Source: Xiphophorus maculatus
Taxonomy: Eukaryota > Chordata > Actinopteri > Cyprinodontiformes > Poeciliidae
Assembly: GCF_002775205.1 (NCBI RefSeq)
Contig: NC_036443.1
Span: 31,762,717 to 31,826,716 of the forward strand
Direction of reading: 5' to 3'
DNA length: 64,000 nucleotides
A program made the translations under genes and the position numbers. Under the pieces are notes generated by a model. The model ran no database searches and had not been told where the DNA came from. It saw only the letters and a program-made list of their open reading frames with translations. Positions 12,509-24,904 of this stretch are shown here, one piece after another (the stretch's first letter is position 1; every line of letters starts with the position of its first letter).

Positions 12509-13085
12509 AACGCAACAGATATTTTTTTTTTTACTTTATTTTTTACAACACATGTTCAAGGTTACATTCTTCCGTCTCTTACTGACATTTGTCATCTGCA
12601 TTACAACTTGGCAACAGGAGATGAGACAGTAGGTGTTCTTAACAAATGTAATAATGATTACAAAACAACAAAACAAAATCAACAGACAGATAACAGCAAA
12701 ATAAAATAAATACAAAACATACAATTAAATCCTCCCTGAGTTAAAGTGGTTCCCACCTTGGTATTTTAGACCGACCCAAGAGAACATACCAGTGCAAAAG
12801 GGCAATCCTGTAATTGTGTCACTGAAATAATAACGGTATGAAGCTCCACCTTATATTAACAACTATTTTTTGAAGCCTTAAGGAATATGTGATTTCTTCC
12901 ATCAAATGAATGTCCCAAACTTTTTGTATCCATGTGTTATATGTAGGAGGTCCTGGCTTCAGCCATCTGATAGTTATGCATTTCAATGCTGCTGTGAGCA
13001 AGATTCTTAGAAGATATCTATCATCCTTCCTGTCCAATCCAAAGGGTATTACTCCCAAAATTGCCACCAACGCAACAGATATTTT
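12509..13085 (-). mobile_element. 5'-truncated L1-like LINE with target-site duplication
   Basis: The 17-bp direct repeat aacgcaacagatatttt lies at 12509-12525 and again at 13069-13085. Between the copies, the minus strand encodes an ORF2 C-terminal remnant with CITIRWLKPGPPTYNTW and a downstream MEEITYSLRLQK, which resembles fish L1/Tx1 ORF2 tails. The T-run at 12521-12532 is the A-tail of the minus-strand copy. This is a textbook target-primed 5'-truncated insertion. Confidence 0.85.
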
Positions 13086-14567
13086 GACTACAATGGAGAT
13101 GCTGCCATCTGTGGGATTCCATAAGTATTACACAAGTGTGACATCAGTTCAAATTAGGCTTCATAAATATTTATTGTAGTCATTCATAAAAACAGATACC
13201 TACTGAGAAAGAAGATAGGATTTAAATGGTTTAACAAAACTATTTAATTCCTACTTCAAAAGTAAATCAGATCTGAAAATAAAGGAAGCAGAGAAATCTG
13301 TCTGATGAGTTTTGAGTATTTTTGGAACTTTATTAGAAAAATCACAAATTAATAACATCTCTGCTGAACAAATTATCAAAACACATTTCAGCGGGAGTTT
13401 ACTTCAGCTCATAGGTTAGTATGTCATCAACATATAATTGTAAAGTTGAAAATAAAAAACAAATATACATTAACAGTAATATTTTGTTCCCGTTTCTTAG
13501 GTAACTAAGTTACGTTCATCTGTGTTCTGCTGTCCAGCAGGGGGCGCTTTAAATCTTATTCACTGAAAGTGACAGAAACTGGTGAGAAAAGCAGTTTTGT
13601 TTCTGGAGGTGAGTTCTGGTTGACCTGCAGTTTGGGGCCTCTATCTCTGTCTGCAGCCAATTCATGAGGACCTTCAGCAATAAGGTTATGTGAGACACTA
13701 AATGTGTTTTAGTTAATCTGATTCAAGTTTAATCAGTGGACTGAAATGGATTTTTTTTAACAAACACAGAGGGAAAAACAGGAGGTTTGTCTTTGATTCT
13801 GCGCTGATGTCAGAGGTCAGGAGCCGCTGTCTTCTCAGTGGTTTCCTGTTTCCTGTTTGAATGTCCTGGCCTTTGTTCCAACAAACACAGACTTCCTGTT
13901 CATTCCGGGTGCACATCCTGTCCCACCCGCCCCGCCCCTGCTGACCTGTCAATCTCGGACGTAAACACGTCACCGAAAAGTTCATAGCAGCTGCAGACAG
14001 TTTACGGCCACGAAGCGTCTGAAGAACACTGAATGTACAGCAGCCAATCGTTGGCCTTAGAATTTCAATGATGATGTAATCAGTGAGTGTTTTGTACAAA
14101 TAAAACACGAGTTTTGCGATTAGTTTGTATTTTTGGGTAAATCTGCGACACAAGTAGAATCCTGGAGAACGGCAACATCTGAACATCAGCAAAAAAATGT
14201 CAAAAATATATTTTTTTGCCTTTTAACCTTTGTTATAAAGTCTTTTCCACTAAGACGGATGGAATACAGTTTTATTATGCTGATGATACACCTGATGGTA
14301 TCAGGTATTGCCAACCATAAATCCCTCAGGAATTCAGATTAAAATCTCAAATTCTTTCTCACATATAAAGCACCTGATAATCAGCTCCATCATCCACCAG
14401 AGCTCTGATTGGTCCGGATGTTCCTACCAGAAGAAAACCTCAGATAAATTCTCATCATAACAGAATTTACTTCTTATTATTTCTGTTTGCTTTCTGTCTT
14501 CTCAACCAGCATCTGGATGGAGGTCTAAATGTTTCTGATTCTGATGTTTATATGTGGATAATGACAT

Positions 14568-15335
14568 GCTAACATAGTGACATGCTTACATGATGACATG
14601 CTAACATAGTGACATGCTTACATGATGACATGCTAACATAGTGACATGCTAACATGATGACATGCTAACATAGTGACATGCTGACATGACGACATGCTAA
14701 CATAGTGACATGCTAATATGACGACATGCTAACATAGTGACATGCTGACATGATGACATGCAAACATAGTGACATGCTAACATGATGACATGCTAACATA
14801 GTGACATGCTGACATGATGACATGCTAACATAGTGACATGCTAACATGATGACATGCTAACATAGTGACATGCTAACATGATGACATGCTAACATAGTGA
14901 CATGCTAACATGACGACATGCTAACATAGTGACATGCTGACATGACGACATGCTAACATAGTGATATGCTAACATGATGACATGCTAACATAGTGACATG
15001 CTGACATGACGACATGCTAACATAGTGACATGCTAACATGACGACATGCTAACATAGTGACATGCTTACATGATGACATGCTAACATAGTGACATGCTAA
15101 CATGACGACATGCTAACATAGCGACATGATAACATAGCGACATGCTAACATAGTGACATGCTAACATGACGACATGCTAACATGATGACATGCTAACATA
15201 GTGACATGCTAACATGACGACATGCTAACATAGTGACATGCTAACATGATGACATGCTAACATAGTGACATGCTGACATGACGACATGCTAACATAGTGA
15301 CATGCTAACATAGCGACATGCTAACATAGTGACAT
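14568..15335. repeat. 16-bp minisatellite
   Basis: About 48 copies of a 16-bp unit alternate between gacatgctaacatagt and gacatgctaacatgat/ac, so a 32-bp dimer is visible. The core shares gacatgctaacatgat with the 19-bp array at 11379. Confidence 0.9.
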
Positions 15336-15734
15336 TATTTGCATGATCACATGCAAATAATACAAAATTAACGTAATCCTAATTTATGAGATATGGTCTT
15401 TAACCTTTTGATCCCAGAGTGACTGTTTAGAAGGGCTGATAAAAAACAATGCCCTGCGACAGACTGGTGACCTGTCCAGGCAGCAGCTCCTCCCGACCCC
15501 ACTAAGGACAAGGGTGTTAGAAAGTGGATGATTTTGTTTAATTAAATTATTCTTTCATATTTTTCATAAATATTTGTCTCTACAGTCGGCTCCTTGCTTC
15601 TTCTTTTATGTTCAGGTCGGAGAACCTTTGTGCTGATCCGAGCTCAAAACGGGATGCGGATCGTTCAGACCAAATCCAAGAGTTTCTGTCCTTTGCTGTG
15701 ACATCATCATCCAGCCTTCCCCTGATTGGCCGTC

Positions 15735-18700
15735 CTATGAAGGGAAGACGATGGCGCAGCACTCCAAGCAGACCTCCAGGCAGTCAGATGACGCGCAGCA
15801 GTTTTCCAACATCCCGCAGTCCAACACCGCCTGGCACGCCTCCTCCGTGCACGCCGCCTCCCCGGCCGCCTCCACGCAGCAGCAGCAGCACGCCGCGCAG
15901 TCGCAGCAACTGGCTCCGCCCACGCCGCAGGCCAGACACTCCCCCAGCGCCGAGCACATGGACAGCAGCTCACAGAACAGGCAGGCCAGCAGGCAGTGGA
16001 CGCAGCAGTCTGCAGGGACAATCGGGAAAACGGAAAAGGGTTTGAAAACTTTTTTATACAGAAGAAAACGTCTGAAAAGATGTTCAGTTAGCGCAGAGGA
16101 GAATCAGATACGATGCTATTCTTATTTCACTTCCAATCATGACAAATTATGGAGGCAAAAGTATTTCACATTTGGTCCCATTTGCAGTTTTTTGTTCTCT
16201 GTAAAGACTTAATGTGTCGGTTTGTCCCTCCGGTTGACCAGAGGACACGTCCAACAGGACAGGCCCCGAAACAGGACACGCCGACATCAGGGGTGTACAA
16301 ACTTTTTGCCCTGCTGGCAAATTTAAACTACGAGGAGCGGGAAATTTCATAAAAAATATGCAAAAATTCATTTTTTGTGATTTCATTTCTTTTTTAAAAT
16401 CAAATCTGTATATTATTAAAAACACAAAAAGGGGGACTTCCGGTTATGGCAGCCACGTGAGAAGACGTACCGAACTTCGCCCTGCTGCTTGTTGCTTTAA
16501 TAAGGGGGAATAACCGCTGTTCACAGAAGATTTATGCAAAAAAAAAAGGATAAACTGATGTATAATGACTAGCTCGACTAAACAACACAAAGGGAAAAGC
16601 GAAGCATCCAAGCAAACGAAGCTGTTCGGTGGAGAAGCTAACAAAGATGGCTGCGCAGGAAGGGACAAGCTAACAAAGATCGCTGCGCAGGAAGGGACAA
16701 GCGAGTCTGAAAGTAGTAAGTCAGATCAAACCCTAATCCTCTAAACTTGGTGGAGTGATGGTGACACTACAAGATGTAAAACAAGAAATGAAAGATTACA
16801 ATGAACGTATGTCGCGAGTAGAGGACCGGGTTTCCACCGGGAAGACCAAGTGGCTAAGCTACAAGCTAACGTGAGCACCTTGGAGGCTAAAACTAAATCT
16901 ATGGAGGACAAACTCATGGACCTGGAAACAAGGTCTCGCTTGAATAACTTAAGGCTCGTGAATTTGCCAGAAGGTGCCGAAGGTTCAGATTTCTGTGCTT
17001 TTTTAGAAATGGATACCGGGGCGTTGGGGATCGAGGCGCTGCAACCCTCGGTGGGCTTGGAAAGAGCTCACAGATTGGGCCCGGAGCAGACGGCGCTGCC
17101 CGACCGAGAGCCTGATGATGAAGGTCCTCAACTACCGAGAAAGGCAAGCCGTCATTGGAGCTGCACGGGAAACAGGACGTCTCCTACAAGGAACAACGGG
17201 TCCGTTTCTACCCCGACCTGGCCACCGGGCTTCACCAGCTGAGGAAAAAGTTCGGTCCGATCCGGGAGGAGCTGCGTAAATTGGGCATCGGCAATGGAGC
17301 GACTCAGCCTGCAACGCTTCTAGTGACTTATGGAAACAAAACACCTGGGGAAGCAAGTGAGTTTCTTGAGAAAATTCAAGAGAGCTCAGGACACACAGAG
17401 CACTGAGTAAAGAACGACGGTGTGTAAAGTAAGGTGACCAAACGTCCGTATTTCACGTCCTGTCCCGGGCGTCCCGGGTTTTTTTTAGAAAGTGAGGAAA
17501 TGTCCTGTTTTTTAAATTTCCTTCATTGGACCATTAAATTTACGGGCACTAGGGCCCTGCGCACGGCGCTGCGTGTGACGTAATCCCTGAGCCGCGTCAG
17601 TGCGGGCAGCCATGTTGTTAATCAGTAGATAGATAGCGTGGCTGTCAGTAGCCAACAACCTGCCAAAGCGCAAATGTATGGAGTTTCCCTGCTTTTAGAG
17701 CCCCCCCACCTCCAGGTTGTCCTGGTTTTCCCAAATTAAAATATGGTGACCCTAATAAAGTAAAGTATGCAAATAACTGAAATTCATTATATGACATCTT
17801 ACAGTTCGCCCGTATCCATACAGTATCTATACAGTATCCATACAGTATACATACAGTATCTATACAGTATACATACAGTATACATTCAGTATACATACAG
17901 TATCCATACAGTATCTATACAGTATACATACAGTATCTATACAGTATACATACAGTATCTATACAGTATACATACAGTATCTATACAGTATACATACAGT
18001 ATACATATTTCCCTTTGCATTTCAGTGCTTGTTATATATTTATGTTCCTAAGTTTGTTACATATCCGCGTTCCTAATTTTGTAACAATAAGCATTTAAAT
18101 GTAAAATGGTCCTTTAAAAGGTTTTTAAATTTCAGAGGTAAAAAATGTTATTTAGCAGCAACTGGGATATTTTCTCCAGAATAGGCCAAGAGTGGTTCTG
18201 CTGATCCTCACTGGTTGTGGATTGGTTCCTGGCCATAAGGGGATTCTAGTGGATATGGTGGGACTCTCCCAGTTTGGGGAAGGAAAATGGTAGAAGGCTT
18301 TGGTTTGTGTGTTGTGTGTTGTATGTGTGTTCTGACAATCCGGTTTTGTTGTGTCTCACACTTTTATAAGGTTAAGCAACCCGCTACTTTTGTTACTTTA
18401 TACCTCAAATTGTAAAATGTAATTTTATTTCATGGAACTGCAGGGGTCTTCAACGCCTCTAAAAAGTAAAGCAAGTGATGAATAGATTGAAATAAATGGA
18501 CTCTAAAATTGTATTTCTTCAGGAAACGCATCTTCTTGATGAGAACAACTTAAAGGTTGGAAGGAGGTGGAGGGGCAATTTATATATACGGCACCGTTTG
18601 CATCCCATTCTAGAGGAGTTATGACTCTAATACATGAATCGGTGCCACTGCAAATTAAAAACATTATTAAAGATAAAAGAGGAAGGTACCTAATACTCCA

Positions 18701-21700
18701 AGGCTCCCTAATGTCAGAAACTCTCATTTTAACTAATATATAGACCTAATGTGGATGACAGTCATTTTTACAATGATTTATTCCTCACCCTGTCAACATT
18801 AAAGGATCACACATAATGGGGGGGGGGAAATTTAATTGTGCATTAAATCCAAACATGGATAGATCAACAGGACTAGATCAGTCGCATAACAACTGTAGAG
18901 CTGCAGTTCATAGAATGATGAAGGAGTTGAAGTTACTGGATGTTTGGAGAGAGAAAACCAGCTAATAAAACATATTCCTGCTACTCAAGTACTTTTAAAA
19001 CCCACTCCAGAACAGACTCTTTTTTAATTTCTACAGAGTTGCAGTTTAAATTCAAGATTGCTACTATGACAATATTGTAATTTCAGATCATCTCCGCGTT
19101 GTTTGGTTTATAAAGATGATAAATTAAAGAGAGACCTGCCGAGATGGCAAATTCAACATAAATGGTTACAAGACGAAAACTTTGTGAAATATTTAGGAAT
19201 ACAAATTGATCCAAATTAATACTACAGAAACAACAGCGAGTATAAAATGGGAAGCATTTAAGGCCTTCCTTAGAGGACATATTATTAGTTATACAGGGTC
19301 TAAAACAAACTGAAAAACTAGAATACAGTTGGAAGATAAAATAAAAGTAATCCAAGCTAAAGTAAACAAGGGAAATGACCCACAGCTAGAAAAGGAATTA
19401 TTGATTTTGAGAGCAGAATATGATCAATATTCAGATTCAAAAGCTGCATCAAGTCTTTTGCGACTCAGGCAAACATTTTATGAACAAGGCAACAAAGCGA
19501 GCAAGTTACTGGCATGGCAACTAAACCAGTTAGAAACTAAACAACCAATCACATCTGTTATATCAAACGAACTAACCCTGCAAGACCCCCAAGAAATTAA
19601 TGCAGCTTTTAAGAACTACTATGAAGAATCGTATAAAGCAAAATAAGCATAAAATTAGAAAACATAAATCAATTTTTAAATAATTTAAATATACCTAAAT
19701 TCTCAGAGGAAGACCAGGACAACTTGAATCTAGAAATGACAAAAGAAGAGTTCGAGTTAGCCACTGACGATAATCTGAAATCAGGGAAAAGAGCAGGACC
19801 AGACGGCCTTCCAACAGATTTATATAAAACCTTTAAAGACAAACGTTTGACCCCATTATTAGACATGTTTAAAGACATTTTTCATTCAAATTATTTCCCC
19901 CCCTCAGTAAACGCTGCCATGATTATCCTTTTGCCAAAGCCAGGCAGATCTCCAAATAAATATAACAACTTTAGGCCGATTAGTTTGCTAAATTCTGATC
20001 TGAAAATAATCTCTAAGTTGCTATGGCGACGCTTACAAAAGGTTTTACCAAATACAATTAACCGAGATCAAAACGGGTTTATTTTGGGGAGGCAAGGTTT
20101 TCATAAGGTGAGGCGAGTATTAAACATAATTCATTTTAATAAAAATACCTCAGACTGCTGTTTTACCATTAGACGGCGAGAAGGCGTTCAATTGGGTTCA
20201 CTGGGAATATCTTTTTCAATTGTGGAAACAATTTTGTAAAATGGGTTAAAATATTATCCAATAATCCCTCAGCTGAAATAATAACAAACAGAAACATATC
20301 TAAGCCAATAAAGGTCAATAGAGGCTGCAGACAGATTCGCTCAGACCTTCATCTCATGGAATCACTGCTGGACCTGCAGAACAGGATTTCCTGGTTCACA
20401 GACCATGTGACCTTATTCATGTCAAAATGAAGTCCATCAATACAAATGATTATGGAAATAATTCAATTATTTAGTCAGATATCTGGATACAAAATAAACA
20501 AAAACAAGTCTTGTATTCTATTAATGAAAGAATTAGCCCATCCTCTGATGATTTACAGTTTAAAATAGTTCATGAATTTAAATATTTAGGGGTAAACATC
20601 TCTTCAGATCTTCAACAGGTTGCTGCGACCAATTATAAACTCATATTGAATGAAGTAGATAATTCATTTGAAAGATGGATGCCACTACCAATATCTATGA
20701 TTGGAAGAATAAATATAATAAAAATGAACATATTGCCAAAGTTACTCTATATATTTCAGAATGTTGCTCCTGAATTATTTTCACAAATAAAGAAGAAGAT
20801 GTTATGTTTTTATGGAACAACAGGAAGTCCAGACTCCGTTTGTCTTTACTGTACCTCCTTATGACCCAGGAGGCTTGAAGTGCCCAAAGTTTCTCTGGTA
20901 TTACTATTCTGTGCAGTTTAGGTCTATGATGTTTTATTACAGTAATCATTCTCCACGTTGGACTGACATGGAGACTCAGGATTTAAAATGGACTCTGCCT
21001 TCATATTTATATTCAAATTCAATATCAAAGCTTCTGAAACATACTAAAAATCCATTTCTTAAGAATATAATAGTATGGAGAGATGTAAGAAACAATTAAA
21101 TGAACCAAATTGTTTGTCGCTGTTCAGTCCAGTGTGGGGTAACCGATGTTTGTACCTGGTAGAGCTGATTTAATATTTAAAGTATGGAAAAACAAAGGAC
21201 TCCAAATGATTCAGAGTCTTTATGAACCAGACTCAGACAAACTAATGAGCTTCCAGGATCTGCAGCATAAATTTCACCTAGATAGGAAACATTTCTTTAA
21301 ATATCTCCAACTCAGAAACTTCATAAGAACAAATCAAAATGATGAGTTGACAAAACCTGGCAAGTCACCTTTAGAAAAAATGTTAACAAAGGACAGTTTG
21401 AAGAAAGGAATCATATCAGAATTTTATCACTCAATAATGTTACATCTATCAGAAGGATCTCATGATAGACTTAAGGCTTGGAAAGCAGATTTACTGCTAG
21501 AGTTTTCTGAGGAAGATTGGCAAACAGCAGCTCTATCAACACGTCTCCTAAAATGATGCAGTTCAAATGGTTAATGTGGGTTTATATAATAACACTGGAC
21601 CTTAATAGGTACAACAGGGAGATTCCTGATGTTTGTCCAACATGCACAGAGGACAGAGGAACTCTGGTTCACTGCATGGACGATAATTACACTGTTTTGG

Positions 21701-24700
21701 AAAGAGGTAAAATATGTAATTGAGAAAATCATTTCCAAACAAATAATTCTTGAGCCAAAGCTGTTTGTGTTTGGACTGTACCCTGAAAAACATCATTATA
21801 CTAAAAATGAACGGACATTTATAAACTTAAGTTTACTTAATGCGAAAAGATGAATATCAATGTTTGGAAAAAGACTCATGGACCGACCATAAACCAACGG
21901 CTGCAGCAGATGTTATCTGCCTCTGGAAAAAATTATATATATTAAAGGGAAAACAGGATTTATTTGAGTTCATCTGATCCCTTCATTAAGGAGATGTTCA
22001 AGGATCTGAACATGTCAGAAGACGGTACAAGAACAAGTTAACTGCAGTTCCCAAAGACAATTTTATTACACTGTTAAAACCTCAATATAAAGACGATATG
22101 TAAAATATGTGATGGTTGTATTGGAACCAGGATTGTGAGACATTTTGTTTTACTTTTTTGTTTGCATTTTATTTTGACTTGAACAGTAATACTACTACTG
22201 TTGTTGCCACAATTTGCATACTGATCAAGTTGCTTGTTTAAACCACTAAAATTCTAATAAAGATATTTTGAAAGAAAAAAAACACAAAAAGGGTTTTGGA
22301 CTGTAAATCTGACAATTTCCACATTTCTGGGTCATCAGCTGTTTTCTGTTTTAATGACCAAACTTTTAACCTTCTTGACTCCAGGGCTGAAGAAAATAAG
22401 TTCAAGGGCCCACAAACGGCCCGGGGGCCGCGCTTTGGACACCGCCGGTCTAGGTGAAGAAATTCAGAGTTGACTTGAAGCTTTGCTGTCTGGTTCTGGT
22501 TCTGGTTCAGTGGGTGTGACCCGGAGCTGATGGGAGGCTCAGCCTCCGTCTGGCTGCAGCTGATAAGCCTCCAGTTGATCTTCTGTTTTTGTTCCAGCGT
22601 CGAGTCGAGGAAATGAAAACCTGCTGCCAGCGAGTTTCTCTGGCGGGTGGAAACGTTAAAAAAACGTTCCAAAACGCCCCGAAACGTTCCGAAACGTTCC
22701 AAAACAGCCCGAAACGTTCCAAAACGCCCCGAAACATTCCAAAACGCCCCGAAACGTTCCAAAACGCCCCGAAACGTTCCGAAACGCCCCGAAACATTCC
22801 AAAACGCCCCGAAACATTCCAAAACGCCCCGAAACATTCCAAAACGCCCCGAAACGTTCCGAAACATTCCAAAACAGCCCGAAACGTTCCAAAACGCCCC
22901 GAAACGTTCCGAAACACCCCGAAACGCCCCGAAACATTCCGAAACGCCCCGAAACGTTCCGAAACGCCCCGAAACGTTCCGAAACATTCCAAAACGCCCC
23001 GAAACATTCCAAAACACCCCGAAACATTCCAAAACGCCCCGAAACGCTCCAAAACATTCCGAAACGCCCCGAAACATTCCAAAACGTTCCTAAACGCTCC
23101 GGAACGTTCCAAAACGTTCCGAAACTTAACCTTTTGTGTTTTCAGGAACCAGGAGCAGCCGACGCTCAGAGAGAAGAACTGGGATCCTCCTCACTGGTTC
23201 TGCTGGTTCAGTTGGTTCTACTGGTTCCTCCTCAGAGTGTCTGGGACTCAGCTCTCTGGTTTCTGGTTCTGAAACATCTCAGGCCCGACTCTGACCCAGT
23301 AGAACAGAGGTTCTGGCCTGGTTCCGGCCCACTGGAAGCCTCCAGATTACTCTTTTTCCTGACCCGGTACCCGTCCACCCAGAGATGGGAACCGGGTCAA
23401 CAGGCTGTCTGCCCGACCTCCAGAACCTCCTGCTGGAGTCAAGTTCCAGAGCACCAACGTTCAGCATCTCACTGAGTTTTCATCCTTCCACTCAACCTTC
23501 TGCTCAACTCTCTATAATGAGCTTCAGCCTCTGATTGGTTGGTGATCATGATGTCACCTGTTTGGACCAGAACTGGGCTCTGTCCTCCCAGCCTCTGGGG
23601 GCGACCTCAGCTCATAAGCTTCATTCTGATTGGCTCACCATTTCCAGCCACTTCCTTGATGTGGGCGGCGTCCGTCTTCAAGGAGGTGTGGCTCTTGGTC
23701 GACGACAGGCACGTCTCATTGGTGCCTGGGCTGCAGGTGGGGGGCGGAGGGCAGCCAATGGGAGGCTCTGATGAGCTGACCACACCTGGGACATAACAGA
23801 TTACCTCACATGACCTCACAGGTGACCTTCAGCCTCAGGGAGGGGGCGGGGCTGCTCACCTTTCTGTCTGTGGGGGGCGGGGAGAAGGAGAGAGACGTCC
23901 TGGGTGGAGAAGCTGTCGGTCAAAGATTCATCGCTGCTGTCGGGTTCCTGCAGCCTATCAAAGACGGGGGGCGGAGCCTGACCTGTGAGGAAACAGGAAG
24001 CGTCATTCAGTCAGAGATCAGGAAGGAGCCGCTCCACCAGGAAACACGGAACTGTGGAACCATAAGAACAAAGAACCCGGCGCCGGTTCTACGCTTCGCT
24101 TCATTCTCGATGTTCTCGCCAAGTTTTCTGCCTTTTAGCAAATAGAATTAATTTTGATAATTCTAACTAAGATAAAACAAGAAAAATTTGGTTTGATTTC
24201 ACTTCAGACAGTGAGAAAAAAACTGTTTGTTTTCTTATGAGCTGTATCTAAATATATTATCTATATTTACTGTATGGAGCGAAGTTTAAATTTAGCCTTG
24301 TGAAAAAACCTTCCATCTTTGCTAGAAACAAAATGTCAAAGCATTTTATGGTAAAACCCAGTAACTGTGTTACCATCAGTTGTTATAAGAATTTACACGA
24401 CTCCGGCCCTTTAAATCTCCCTGTTGCTCCATATAAGGACTGAACTCATTTACTTCCTCCACCTCCAAACTACAACCAGGGCCAAACTCAACATCATCCT
24501 TCCTTTTGGTCTCTGATTGGCCGGTTAAAATTCAAACAGAGGAATTTCAGTCAATGGAAGAAATCCCAGATGGCGCTCTGAAGGGAAATGAGAATCAATC
24601 TGGACTCTGTGTTTGACCTGGTTCTGTTTCCAGAGTTCTGATCTGCTCTGACGTCATGCTGGTTTCCCCTTTCAACCAATCAGGTCGCGTTCAGTTTTTC

Positions 24701-24831
24701 TCACCTGTGCGGTGACGCGGAAGCCTCCCATTGGCCACTGGCTGCTCTGAGACGCATTCTGATTGGTTGGGATGCTTGGAAGCTCCGCCCTCGGTGCTGC
24801 CAGAGACACTGTGGAGAGCCGTCACATCCAT
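15735..24831 (-). CDS. MyoD family inhibitor (I-mfa domain) protein, mdfi-like
   Basis: Four coding exons read on the minus strand: 24831-24705, 23982-23860, 23785-23639 and 16009-15735, all joined in phase 1, giving 223 residues. Human MDFI, as I recall it, is about 246. A noncoding first exon probably ends at 26531 (ctgcag before gtgagt). The last exon encodes the complete cysteine-rich I-mfa domain: [18 protein letters not shown], a [11 protein letters not shown] run, [18 protein letters not shown] and the end [10 protein letters not shown]. The N-terminal exons are low-complexity (a [15 protein letters not shown] acidic/serine patch and a proline-rich stretch), as in MDFI. Family members bind bHLH and other transcription factors and retain them or mask their DNA-binding region; MDFIC proteins also associate with Piezo channels. 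The last intron is 7.6 kb because of nested transposons. I leave the symbol blank because the ohnologue assignment (MDFI, MDFIC, MDFIC2 or a fourth member) needs phylogeny. Confidence 0.9.
17432..17755. mobile_element. Short inverted-repeat element inside the L1
   Basis: The left end is aggtgaccaaacgtccgtat. The right end, ending ggtgaccct, reads agggtcaccatattt in reverse complement, so it gives only an imperfect inverted repeat. The flanks share taaagta (17425-17431 and 17756-17762). It sits between ORF1 and ORF2 of the L1, so it is younger than the L1. Class unassigned. Confidence 0.45.
17816..18005. repeat. 10-bp ATACAGTAT minisatellite
   Basis: About 19 tandem units of the type tacagtatac/tatccatacag. 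The core tatacagtat reads atactgtata on the other strand, so the array is semi-palindromic. It also lies within the L1. Confidence 0.9.
22655..23125. repeat. 10-bp CGAAACGTTC/CAAAACGCCC minisatellite
   Basis: About 46 units of 10 bp (cgaaacattc, caaaacgccc, cgaaacgttc and variants) in the last intron of the I-mfa gene. Long frames stay open on both strands because three units (30 bp) contain no stop. The predicted [13 protein letters not shown]-type peptide is an artefact. Confidence 0.92.
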
Positions 24832-24904
24832 CCTGCCAGAAACAAAACACGCCGTTATTATTACATTTATTATCTTTTCTAAAACAAATATTTCAGAAAT
24901 ATTT

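Larger units (their letters stand above)
10531..15734. other. Region between tfe3 and the convergent I-mfa gene
   Basis: The tfe3 3' UTR and the 3' end of the minus-strand I-mfa gene converge here. The interval holds two minisatellites (11379-11647 and 14568-15335) and a 5'-truncated LINE (12526-13068). The rest (about 13090-14500) is AT-rich sequence in which I see no gene. Confidence 0.7.
16434..22277 (+). mobile_element. Near full-length, inactivated L1-clade LINE
   Basis: Direct repeats aaaaacacaaaaaggg at 16418-16433 and 22278-22293 flank the element, though the exact edge is blurred by the A-tail. The order is 5' UTR (starts gggacttccgg), ORF1 remnants (about 16565-17406: coiled coil, [11 protein letters not shown], and the C-terminal piece [18 protein letters not shown]), endonuclease remnant (about 18430-19080: [15 protein letters not shown]), and reverse transcriptase remnant (19329-21860: [36 protein letters not shown]). 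Many frameshifts and stops break both frames. The catalytic D-D region near 20390-20430 reads [11 protein letters not shown], so the paired aspartates are not intact. It ends in an A-rich tail after aataaag. Confidence 0.88.
16284..22448. mobile_element. hAT-like nonautonomous element split by an L1
   Basis: The left end (about 16288) reads caggggtgtacaaac and the right end, in reverse complement, reads ggcggtgtccaaagcgcggc. These are the imperfect ends typical of fish hAT-type short elements. Removing the L1 at 16434-22277 leaves an element of about 300 bp. The flanking 8-mers do not match, so the target duplication has decayed. Confidence 0.5.

Noticed and set aside
14568-15335. A CRISPR-like array of regular repeats
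   Set aside because: There are no unique spacers. Units are head to tail with 16-bp periodicity in a vertebrate genome, so it is a minisatellite.
15608-16212. Plus-strand Gln/Ser/Pro-rich frames of about 150 residues
   Set aside because: They are the antisense of the cysteine-rich I-mfa exon. The minus-strand frame has splice signals, matched phase and a recognisable domain.
22238-23272. Several 130-280 residue frames on both strands with KRPETFQN or GRFGMFRG repeats
   Set aside because: They coincide with a 10-bp minisatellite that is stop-free in many frames.
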